From: a bacterium
GTDB taxonomy: Bacteria > Babelota > Babeliae > Babelales > JABDEC01
Assembly: GCA_947486885.1 (NCBI GenBank)
Contig: CANKVQ010000031.1
Span: 1 to 6,515 of the forward strand
Reading direction: 5' to 3'
Length of the DNA: 6,515 bases
This document shows, piece after piece, positions 1 through 6,515 of this stretch. The notes under the pieces were generated by a model. That model searched no databases. It was not told the origin of the DNA and saw only the letters and a program-made list of their open reading frames with translations. Each line of letters starts with the position of its first letter. The stretch's first letter is position 1. A program made the translations under genes and the position numbers.

Positions 1-1861
1 ACCAAGAAATTGGCCAGTGGCTGAGTGTAGGCTTTTTAACTTGTGGTCGCGAAGTTAATAATAATTTTTCCAGATCACCAATTGTGGTTTGATTATTAAT
101 ATCACTCTCTGAAAGGGTTGTGCGGAATTCAAATTCGATTTCTGATACCAACTCTACGCGCAATAAAGAGTCAATTTTTAGGTCGCGTACTAAAATAGTC
201 TCAGGGGTGATTTTTTGGACTGGTGTGCCAGTAATATGCGAAATTATATTAATTAATTTTTGATTTTGGCTATTAACTAATGGTAAATCTGTCAGATTAT
301 CTTGATCTTTTAGGTGGGCCTGAACTTCTAATTTTTTAATTTTGCGTGTGGGTGTACGTGGAAAATCGATATCATGCCAAACAGTCCAAGCATTAATTTG
401 TTGATAAGAAGCAAGGTGACTATTAGCTTGATCAACAATCTCTGCTGGGTTCAATTTTTTAGCTGGATCTAGCAATAAAGCAGCGTGAATTTCAGTGTTT
501 CCTTTTTCTTGATCAATACCTAATACACAACTGTCGATTACTCCAGTAATTTTATTTAACTCAAATTCAATATCTTCGGGATAAACGTTTTGACCACCTG
601 GCCCTTTAATTAAATATTTTTCGCGGCCTTTGATATACAAAAAACCATCAGCATCAAATTCGCCTAAATCTTCAGTATTAAACCAGCCATCGGGCGAGAT
701 AACTTCGGCAGTTTTTTCTGGCAGGAGATAATAACCCTGAAAAACATTGGGACCTTTGACTAAAATTTCTTTTTTATCAGATAATTTAACTTGCACACCC
801 GTGATTAATTTACCGACGGAACCTAATTTATGAATTTTATAAGTATTAGTTGTAACTACGGGCGAAGTTTCGGTTAAGCCATAGCCCTGTAATATAGTAA
901 TTCCTAAAGCTTCCCATTTATGTGCTAAATCTGGATTTAAAGCTGCGCCACCAGAAGCAATAGTATGTAATTTTCCGCCGAATTGGCGCAATACAGGATA
1001 AAATAATAATCGCGAGAACCATTTTCGATTAATTTTTTCAGCTATTTTAATTAATTTATGGAATAGTTTTAAGCGATTTTTTTCCGCGAAGCCTAACTCT
1101 ATTCGACTCATGAATAGTTGTAGGAATTCTGGTACGGCAAGCATGCGTGTAATTTTATATTTTTTTAATAAATCGCGAATAGCTACGGCTGAATGTACAT
1201 AAATCACTTGAATCCCATAAGAATATGGTAATAATAAGCCCATAGTTTGTTCATAAATATGACTTAGGGGCAAAATTGATAATAATCGATCTTTTCCAGG
1301 TTCGAGCGAGATGGCTTGTGCGACAGCTAGCAAATTAGAATAAATATTATTATGTGTGTGCATAACACCTTTTGGGCTACCTGTTGTGCCAGATGTATAC
1401 ATGATTTGCACTAGGTCATCAGGTGAAATTATAGTTGGTTGATAATCTTTTAGGTTTATATCAGCTAAATATTCGGGTAAAAATTCAGTATTAAATGTTT
1501 TAGTATTAGCTGGGATATCTAGTCTAAAATTATTATATTTAAATAAAATCGTGGCTTTAGTTTCTTGTGCAATAACTTGCAAAATTTTACTGGTACTTTG
1601 AATGTTTAGTGGTACAACAATTGCTCCACGTAACAGGCATCCCCAAAAAACACAGACCCAGTATGGTGAATTAGGTGCACAAATTAAAACTTTGTCACCT
1701 TTATTAACATTATTTTGGGCTAATAGTACAGCAACTTTTTGTGCTAATTCATAAACTTCGACATAAGTTAAATTAACTGTTCTAAATCCCATTTGCATAG
1801 TTAGCGCAGTTTGATTAGCAAATTTTTTACTGCTAGTTTCAACAATCTGATTTAAGATCAT
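1..1861 (-). CDS. Acyl-activating AMP ligase fused to an acyl carrier domain (C-terminus cut by window edge)
   Basis: This ANL-superfamily enzyme should activate a fatty acid as acyl-AMP and load it on a phosphopantetheine thiol. The 620 residues visible are open to the left edge with no stop. Adenylation motifs appear in order: the phosphate-binding loop YTSGTTGSPKG at 155-165, GYGLTET at 326-332, the ribose-binding Asp398 in GWFNTED, Arg413 in GREK, the GGQNVYP hinge region at 422-428, and the probable catalytic Lys507 in PRTPTRK. A carrier domain follows at about 530-603, with Asp564-Ser565-Leu566 as the phosphopantetheine site. The tail after it contains W616-P617, resembling the linker before PlsC-type acyltransferase domains in known ligase-carrier-acyltransferase fusions; that third domain is inferred. 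The ATG at 1861 lies 4 nt after the acpS stop; a weak GAAG sits 9 nt upstream. No other start fits as well. Substrate chain length cannot be read from sequence. An alternative is a ligase feeding a polyketide-like path, which I consider less likely. Confidence 0.93.
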   Translation of the reverse strand, partial: MILNQIVETSSKKFANQTALTMQMGFRTVNLTYVEVYELAQKVAVLLAQNNVNKGDKVLICAPNSPYWVCVFWGCLLRGAIVVPLNIQSTSKILQVIAQETKATILFKYNNFRLDIPANTKTFNTEFLPEYLADINLKDYQPTIISPDDLVQIMYTSGTTGSPKGVMHTHNNIYSNLLAVAQAISLEPGKDRLLSILPLSHIYEQTMGLLLPYSYGIQVIYVHSAVAIRDLLKKYKITRMLAVPEFLQLFMSRIELGFAEKNRLKLFHKLIKIAEKINRKWFSRLLFYPVLRQFGGKLHTIASGGAALNPDLAHKWEALGITILQGYGLTETSPVVTTNTYKIHKLGSVGKLITGVQVKLSDKKEILVKGPNVFQGYYLLPEKTAEVISPDGWFNTEDLGEFDADGFLYIKGREKYLIKGPGGQNVYPEDIEFELNKITGVIDSCVLGIDQEKGNTEIHAALLLDPAKKLNPAEIVDQANSHLASYQQINAWTVWHDIDFPRTPTRKIKKLEVQAHLKDQDNLTDLPLVNSQNQKLINIISHITGTPVQKITPETILVRDLKIDSLLRVELVSEIEFEFRTTLSESDINNQTTIGDLEKLLLTSRPQVKKPTLSHWPISW

Positions 1862-1865
1862 ATGT

Positions 1866-2219
1866 TTAATCTTCGATTAAAAAACAACAGGATGCCATTA
1901 CATAGTCGCCATCGTGAGAGATACTAATATCACTGCTTACTATTTTTGTATGGCGCCTGTCTAGTAATTTTACAATTGGTTTGCCAGAGCTTAGATTTAT
2001 AATTTCAATTTGGTGCCAATCGCCCGGCTTTAAAAAATCTAAAGCTTTGAAAACCGCTTCTTTTGCCGCAAATTTGCCAGCTAAAGATTGAATCTCAGAA
2101 TTATTATGTAGTTCATATGGCGTAAAAATGCGAGCTAATAAACTGTTATGGGGGTTATGGAGTAGTGAATTTTTAAATTTAGGAATATATACTAAGTCAC
2201 AGCCAATTTTAATTTGCAT
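1866..2219 (-). CDS. acpS: Holo-[acyl-carrier-protein] synthase (4'-phosphopantetheinyl transferase, AcpS family)
   Basis: AcpS moves 4'-phosphopantetheine from coenzyme A to the serine of acyl carrier proteins in the cytoplasm, a Mg-dependent reaction. The 117-residue length is normal for the family. Visible signatures are GCDLVYI with the metal-binding Asp8, RIFTPYE at 30-36, LAGKFAAKEAVFKA at 46-59 with metal-binding Glu54, the GKP motif at 79-81, and SISHDGDYVMA at 99-109. Two departures are worth noting: position 14, usually Arg in the D-x-V-x-x-x-R region, is Lys, and the Gly-Thr-Gly usually found just after the KA motif is absent (the stretch is LDFLKPGDW). Both look tolerable because the metal ligands are kept. 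The ATG overlaps the stop of the upstream barrel gene (TAATG) and no clear Shine-Dalgarno sequence precedes it, so translation is probably coupled. The carrier domain encoded next door is an obvious substrate, alongside the fatty-acid synthesis ACP. Confidence 0.95.
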   Translation of the reverse strand: MQIKIGCDLVYIPKFKNSLLHNPHNSLLARIFTPYELHNNSEIQSLAGKFAAKEAVFKALDFLKPGDWHQIEIINLSSGKPIVKLLDRRHTKIVSSDISISHDGDYVMASCCFLIED

Positions 2220-3493
2220 TAGAAGTCGACAGAAAACTCGAAACCTGCAACATTGTTTAATAATGTTCGGCGACCATTAAAAGGGTGTTTATAAAATAAG
2301 TGAAAATTCGAACGGCCATAGTAAGCTATTTTTAAAATAAAATCATGCGTCGTCCAGTCTTGTAGGCAACTAGCCGTATTAGCCACTTCTGCAGAGAAGC
2401 TATTATCATAAAGTGCAATTGTATCTTGATTGTGTTTCATGTGCTCGTAGGCTATACCAAAATTTAGTCCATGATAAATTTTAGCAGATAGACCTAAATT
2501 ATAGCGTTGTGTTAAGCCAGGTTTAAGTCTGGTATAAGTTTTTTCTAAAAAAATTAAACTAGTTTGGTCTGGGAAAACTTTAATGCGTCGATCGCGTGAA
2601 GAACCAAACAGTTCTAGAAAATCGATGTTAATATTACCATGAAAAATATGAAACCAATTTAGATCTATGCCGCCACCAAATGTGATTCCAGTGGCACCAT
2701 CGTTACCATATGGTAAGGCAAATAAAATATCTTCATCTTTACGCAATCCTGTAGGCAAAGTTAAACCGCTACGCAGACTTAATGCTACATTTTTTAATCT
2801 AGGATTAGTTGGTTGTGGGAAGTCTTGATCCCAACGTAATTCCACCATGGTGTCACCTATATTTAATCTATTCCAACCATCTTTAACATTTAAACCTTGG
2901 CCTAACTCGGCTACGTTGGCAAAAAAATTATCAGTTAAATATTGTTTAGTTAATAAATCAGCGGCATCATCAGATTTAGTCAAGTCTTGCCATTTAACAT
3001 TGCATAATCTGAAATGATAAAATGGTAAACTTACGTTTAATGACAAACTGTGTCGTAATTTAAACCTTGCGCGAAATGAAAATGCTTGCCCTTTTAATTC
3101 TGCAGTTGGCACCATGTGGCCACGAATGCCATCATCATTAACAGAATTTAATTTAGCTGCTAATTGACCAATGGTAGAGTCTGGGGCAAAGCCACGAATC
3201 ATATCAATGGTACTTTGATTAGGGTCCCACATTTGTAAAACATCTACAGTTTCTTTGATTTTTTTTTCACTGATTGGATTGATTATATCTCGACGGGCAT
3301 CGATATTTTCTACACCGAATTGGTTGAGCGATTCGAATTGGAATTTATAGCCGTGTTTAATTGGCACTACAAAATTAGGATCATCTGGTAAAAAGAAATC
3401 TAGCGGTGCAATATTACTATAATTATTACTTATATTTAATAGTAACCCTAGAGTAGCTAAATTTTTAAATATTTGTGATTTATTAAAATTCAT
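2219..3493 (-). CDS. Probable outer-membrane beta-barrel protein, function unknown
   Basis: I cannot name the family. The 424-residue protein begins with a short basic stretch and a modest hydrophobic segment (about residues 11-21) that could be a signal peptide, though no textbook cleavage site is visible. From about residue 135 it shows many short alternating amphipathic strands separated by polar loops. It ends in FEFSVDF, with hydrophobic residues at 418, 420, 422 and the terminal Phe424: the classic last-strand signal recognised by the BAM machinery. The middle contains a PTG turn at 247-249 and LPYGNDGATG at 260-269, a pattern that recalls porin-like or transporter barrels. Residues 30-130 form a distinct N-terminal region of mixed polar composition, perhaps periplasmic or a plug. 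The ATG has an AGGAG 13 nt upstream and is preceded in frame by the stop of the exported-protein gene. The role could be solute or lipid passage, or surface display; barrel topology is well supported, substrate is not. Confidence 0.75.
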   Translation of the reverse strand: MNFNKSQIFKNLATLGLLLNISNNYSNIAPLDFFLPDDPNFVVPIKHGYKFQFESLNQFGVENIDARRDIINPISEKKIKETVDVLQMWDPNQSTIDMIRGFAPDSTIGQLAAKLNSVNDDGIRGHMVPTAELKGQAFSFRARFKLRHSLSLNVSLPFYHFRLCNVKWQDLTKSDDAADLLTKQYLTDNFFANVAELGQGLNVKDGWNRLNIGDTMVELRWDQDFPQPTNPRLKNVALSLRSGLTLPTGLRKDEDILFALPYGNDGATGITFGGGIDLNWFHIFHGNINIDFLELFGSSRDRRIKVFPDQTSLIFLEKTYTRLKPGLTQRYNLGLSAKIYHGLNFGIAYEHMKHNQDTIALYDNSFSAEVANTASCLQDWTTHDFILKIAYYGRSNFHLFYKHPFNGRRTLLNNVAGFEFSVDF

Positions 3494-3506
3494 TTGAGAA
3501 AAATCG

Positions 3507-3511
3507 CTCCT
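3507..3511 (-). promoter_or_regulatory. Candidate Shine-Dalgarno sequence (AGGAG) of the barrel gene
   Basis: AGGAG on the minus strand lies in the 27-nt gap between the exported-protein stop and the barrel ATG. The 13-nt spacing is longer than the usual 5-9, but no other ATG, GTG or TTG in this frame lies between the upstream stop and 3493, so it supports that start. It is the clearest ribosome-binding sequence in the window. Confidence 0.5.
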
Positions 3512-3520
3512 GTGTATGCA

Positions 3521-6385
3521 TTACTCATCGACCCGTAAACCAAAATTTCCGCTAGTTAATAGCGCACCAGAAGCGCTGCTAATAATGGTAGGATTGATTT
3601 GAGTTGGTATTACACCGGGGTTAATACTTTCAGTAAAAATGTCATTTTTATAAAGGAAAAAGCGGTTACCGCTTTTAATATTATTAGGCATTTTCTGTAG
3701 TGTTAATGGCAAATCATTATCTAAAGCATGAGTTGCGTACATAGAGCCGCTTAGGTAATTAAAAGCGTCTTTAAATTCATAAAAATTAATGAAATAAGAT
3801 AATTGATTAGCTAAATGTTGATCTGGTAGTGGTTGAACAGTGTTGTTATTTACAACTCCGCCAGTTAGATTAACTGTAAAGCGATTAATTTGAGCTTGCA
3901 AATAACCTCGATAAGCACTTAAAACATATAAATTTCCGCCATTAACAAAATCTTGTAAATTAGTTGTGGGTGAGAGCGGTGATAATTGATAAACCGGGCC
4001 AATAGCTTGTGGAATGGTGACTGTTGTCCAATCAACATTTGTTTGATCGGTTGCAGGATTGCTAATATCCACGCCGTTACCTGTGCGTAATAAACCTTGT
4101 GAAGTGGCCAGTAGGGCCAATGGTGGTGAAATTGCCAAATCAAAAAAACTATTTGCATTAGCGACATTTACATTTGATTGAATTAAGGTAATTGGATTTA
4201 GCGTATTAGTTGCAAATATGCCAACACTCAATAATATTCTATCTAATTTGCCATTAGTTAACACATATAAATAAGTGCCATCACAGAGCAGTTTTTGCAC
4301 AAATTGATAATTACCTACTTGTTTAAACGCTAAGTTTGGGGTTAAGTTTAAATCGCTTAATTGGGTTAAATTTCCAGTCCAGCAAGCACCAGTATTATCA
4401 CATAAGACTGCAATACCATTAGAGCCGCCAACAATGATCCAATGTTGATTAGTAATGGTATTAGTTGCAATTACAGAAGTAGTTATAGGACCAATTTTAG
4501 CTAAATCACCGTTGGCAATAGTTGCTATTTTGCTGGTTGGATCTAATGCTGGAAGTATGCCGTTATTATTAATTTGAGCATTGGTGGCAAAATCGCCAGT
4601 ATTAGGTTTACATGAATTAAAGCCAGAATTACGACCAGTTTCAACTAGGCTGACTATGCTATTACCTGTAGCAATCAATAGTGCAAGATTGTCTAAACCA
4701 TTATTTAAATCGGCGGTGTTTGGAGCATAATTAGCTACATTTTGGATTGGCCAATCAATATAATCAATTAAACCTAGGCTGGCATCAGAAATAGTACCAC
4801 CAAGTAAGCCATCTTCGGCACCAGTTCCCCAAATTGTTTTAAAAGCAGTAGTATTGTTAGGTATATACCAAAAATCACCAGTTTTTGGTATTGGCCCGGC
4901 GCCCAGCATTTGCGCATCGGTGCCACTAGCACGTTGCCATGGGGTCCAGCCTTGAATGCGCCCTAAGTTATCAAATAATGCTTGCGAATAAAATAATCCA
5001 GGCTGCACATTTGCAGCATAGGCATCGTTAATACTGGCAAACACAGTGTCGTCTATCACAAATAAATCTGTAACTTGTGAATTAGCAGGCATAGGTAAAT
5101 TGCCAGCACCTACTGTTGCGGCAGGATTATTATTAGCTAAAATATCGCCAGGATTAACCGCTGGTACAGTATAAGCGCGGGATCTAAAAGAACCACCAAC
5201 GGTGATAATCGTTGGGACGCTGTCATACTTTGCCAGTGTGCCATTGGTGTTTAAGTTATTTGAATTAACTAACGGTAGCGCGTAAATTAAATTACCGGTA
5301 TTTGCTGCAGTGTTATTGCCACCAGCGACAATTAAATAATTTAAACAAGTGCTAGTGGTCATGCTGCGTATTTTTTGAATTGACACTACAGCGCTGTTTT
5401 GGCCAGTGCCCACAATTCCAGTATTTATACCATTAAATACGCTGTCTGGGGCAATGGAAACAAACTGTAATTGATTATTTATAACTTTGCCGATGACTAC
5501 AGCGCGTGCACCGGAACCAGCGGCTGCATTAGCTTGGACGGATATGGCTGTATACAAACAATTTAAATCATTATTCCAGTATAAATCTACCAAGTTAGAA
5601 GCAATTATTGCAGGGTTAGTAATAAATACTTGTGGTGTAGCGCCAGTTAATGACACAGCGGTATTATTATTTAAAACAGATAGTTTATAATTAATTTTTT
5701 TACTCTGACTATTTGGGGTCCCAGTTTGTTTTAAAAGTGAGATTCCGCTACCAGGAGCGCCAAATGCGTCGCCAGCATTATTTTGTACCACTGCAAATAA
5801 ATAATTAGAACCCATAATTTTAGTGCCAGTAATTTTAAGAATGCTGTTAGTTATAGCAGCTCCAGTGCTATCATTTAAATCTGGCGAAGATAAAATTGAA
5901 ACTAGATTGGGTGCATTTATGATGTTATAAACTAAGTAAATTTTTTTCTGCCCATCTAGGACTACAGCTGGTAGGTCATTGGCAAGACCAAGTACATCGA
6001 TTTTGGCACCATTAATTGGATTGATGCTATCAGGACTGTTATTAAGATTAACTTTTGCGGGAGCTAAGGCTGTGAAGTTAGCACCAGTTCTTGAAACAGC
6101 TAATGCATAATCATTATTAGGAGTGGCATTATTGGCACCAACATATAAAGCCGCTGCGCCTGCATATGATGGCATAAAATAAGTAGCATGTTGACCAATT
6201 GGTGCGGATGAAAAAGTAGGTAAAAGTTGTTTGGCTGCTTGCATCGGCATGATTAGCAGACACAGCAACTTTATATTAAATAAAATTGCTGATACTTTGC
6301 GAGTAGCGAATTTATAGTTTTCTGCGTAACTATTACGATAAAATAATTTTTTATAAGATTTTTTATAAGACAATGTAGTTCTCAT
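3521..6385 (-). CDS. Large exported protein with beta-propeller-like repeats, function unknown
   Basis: I do not recognise a named family. The 954-residue protein has an N-terminal export signal: a long basic region (1-30, rich in Lys, Arg and Tyr), a hydrophobic core at about 31-48, and a plausible signal-peptidase site near Ala50-Ala51. No lipobox cysteine is placed for lipidation. The mature part is rich in Asn, Gly, Ala and Thr and poor in charge, with only six cysteines. It shows recurring hydrophobic strands, each followed by a tight turn: YLFAVVQ (195-201), YLIVAGG (350-356), LALLIATGNSIVSLV (567-581), HWIIVGGSNGIAVL (648-661), YLYVLTNGKLDRILL (705-719), LALLATSQGLLRT (756-768) and NLYVLSAYRGYL (818-829). 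This spacing suggests beta-propeller blades, by inspection only. The ATG at 6385 is the only usable start; the next Met is inside the hydrophobic core. No strong Shine-Dalgarno sequence is seen. It probably acts in the periplasm or on the surface, with the barrel gene 27 nt downstream as a likely partner. Binding or adhesion are guesses. Confidence 0.8.
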   Translation of the reverse strand: MRTTLSYKKSYKKLFYRNSYAENYKFATRKVSAILFNIKLLCLLIMPMQAAKQLLPTFSSAPIGQHATYFMPSYAGAAALYVGANNATPNNDYALAVSRTGANFTALAPAKVNLNNSPDSINPINGAKIDVLGLANDLPAVVLDGQKKIYLVYNIINAPNLVSILSSPDLNDSTGAAITNSILKITGTKIMGSNYLFAVVQNNAGDAFGAPGSGISLLKQTGTPNSQSKKINYKLSVLNNNTAVSLTGATPQVFITNPAIIASNLVDLYWNNDLNCLYTAISVQANAAAGSGARAVVIGKVINNQLQFVSIAPDSVFNGINTGIVGTGQNSAVVSIQKIRSMTTSTCLNYLIVAGGNNTAANTGNLIYALPLVNSNNLNTNGTLAKYDSVPTIITVGGSFRSRAYTVPAVNPGDILANNNPAATVGAGNLPMPANSQVTDLFVIDDTVFASINDAYAANVQPGLFYSQALFDNLGRIQGWTPWQRASGTDAQMLGAGPIPKTGDFWYIPNNTTAFKTIWGTGAEDGLLGGTISDASLGLIDYIDWPIQNVANYAPNTADLNNGLDNLALLIATGNSIVSLVETGRNSGFNSCKPNTGDFATNAQINNNGILPALDPTSKIATIANGDLAKIGPITTSVIATNTITNQHWIIVGGSNGIAVLCDNTGACWTGNLTQLSDLNLTPNLAFKQVGNYQFVQKLLCDGTYLYVLTNGKLDRILLSVGIFATNTLNPITLIQSNVNVANANSFFDLAISPPLALLATSQGLLRTGNGVDISNPATDQTNVDWTTVTIPQAIGPVYQLSPLSPTTNLQDFVNGGNLYVLSAYRGYLQAQINRFTVNLTGGVVNNNTVQPLPDQHLANQLSYFINFYEFKDAFNYLSGSMYATHALDNDLPLTLQKMPNNIKSGNRFFLYKNDIFTESINPGVIPTQINPTIISSASGALLTSGNFGLRVDE
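4865..4891. repeat. 10-bp perfect inverted repeat inside the exported-protein gene
   Basis: Arms 4865-4874 (ataccaaaaa) and 4882-4891 (tttttggtat) are exact reverse complements around a 7-nt loop. The stretch codes for residues around 499-507 (IPKTGDFWY). The stem is AT-rich and is not followed by a terminator-like T-run, so it is at most an mRNA hairpin or a binding site, and may be chance. Confidence 0.6.
6347..6370 (-). repeat. Perfect 12-bp tandem duplication in the signal-peptide N-region
   Basis: Two adjacent identical 12-bp units (TCTTATAAAAAA on the coding strand) encode Ser-Tyr-Lys-Lys twice, residues 6-13 of the exported protein. The unit is a multiple of three, so copy-number change would keep the frame and only alter the length and charge of the basic region. 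Confidence 0.9.
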
Positions 6386-6515
6386 GCCTGTACTTAGCTC
6401 GCGGTGCGTGTGCGATTGCTTTCGAAATAACGTGTTAATTGTACAACAAAATTAATTTTATGTAATAGTCCGAATGCAATAGTAATTAAATCTGTTTTCT
6501 TTTTTACATACAACA
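6386..6515 (-). promoter_or_regulatory. Operon leader; possible weak promoter
   Basis: This is the only intergenic stretch and it should contain the start of the four-gene transcript unless the operon extends further right. On the minus strand, TTGCAT (6474-6479) and ATTAAT (6451-6456) are separated by 17 nt, a weak sigma-70-like pair. TAAAAT (6455-6460) is a better -10 but has no matching -35. The 40 nt or so before the ATG is richer in G and C than the surroundings and lacks an obvious Shine-Dalgarno sequence. No gene, tRNA or terminator was recognised here. Confidence 0.25.

Noticed and set aside
3491..3523. The exported-protein stop and the barrel ATG are in the same frame, with only nine sense codons between, suggesting a split gene or readthrough fusion
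   Set aside because: The upstream protein has a complete-looking end, the downstream one has its own AGGAG and a possible signal segment, and same-frame placement occurs by chance one time in three.
3561..3577. Short GC-rich inverted repeat (agcgc / gcgct) near the end of the exported-protein gene, considered as a terminator
   Set aside because: The stem is only 5 bp, lies inside the coding sequence and is not followed by a T-run on the transcribed strand.
3919..4167. An 82-codon open frame on the minus strand
   Set aside because: It lies wholly inside the exported-protein gene in another frame, is rich in Trp, His and Ile as expected of an out-of-frame reading, and has no domain.
5487..5690. 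A 67-codon open frame on the plus strand
   Set aside because: It is antisense to the exported-protein gene, has no recognisable motif, and reflects the low stop frequency opposite Ala- and Asn-rich codons.
6439..6446. Palindrome TTGTACAA in the leader, considered as an operator
   Set aside because: An isolated 8-bp AT-rich palindrome is common by chance, and there is no second copy or recognisable regulator nearby.

Overview
This AT-rich window has almost all of its coding capacity on the minus strand. Four tightly packed genes read right to left. In transcription order they are: a 954-residue exported protein of unknown function (6385 to 3521), a 424-residue probable outer-membrane beta-barrel (3493 to 2219), a 4'-phosphopantetheinyl transferase of the AcpS family (2219 to 1866), and a large acyl-activating enzyme that runs off the left edge (1861 to 1). 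The gaps are 27 nt, a 1-nt stop/start overlap (TAATG), and 4 nt, so the set looks like one operon. The only non-coding stretch is the 130 nt at the right edge (6386-6515), which would hold the operon leader and any promoter.

The lipid half of the operon is well supported. The left-edge protein has a complete ANL-superfamily adenylation domain followed by a fused acyl-carrier domain with the D-S-L phosphopantetheine attachment motif. The gene just upstream is AcpS, the enzyme class that would install that arm. A W-P-x-S-W linker after the carrier suggests a further domain beyond the edge, possibly a PlsC-type acyltransferase, as in known ligase-carrier-acyltransferase fusions. A plausible job is activating free fatty acids onto an in-cis carrier and passing them to lysophospholipid.

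The envelope half is two exported proteins. The barrel protein ends in an alternating beta-strand with a terminal Phe, the classic signature for outer-membrane insertion, so the organism is diderm. The 954-residue protein has an export signal with an unusually long basic N-region and a body of short hydrophobic strands and Asn/Gly-rich turns that looks like repeated beta-propeller blades.

The organism is probably a host-associated diderm bacterium with a reduced, AT-rich genome. The style of the two envelope proteins resembles what I recall from Dependentiae (TM6), but this is an unverified impression. There is no sign of mobile elements, CRISPR, tRNA or rRNA. The most interesting feature is the linkage of two unfamiliar surface proteins to a fatty-acid activation module.
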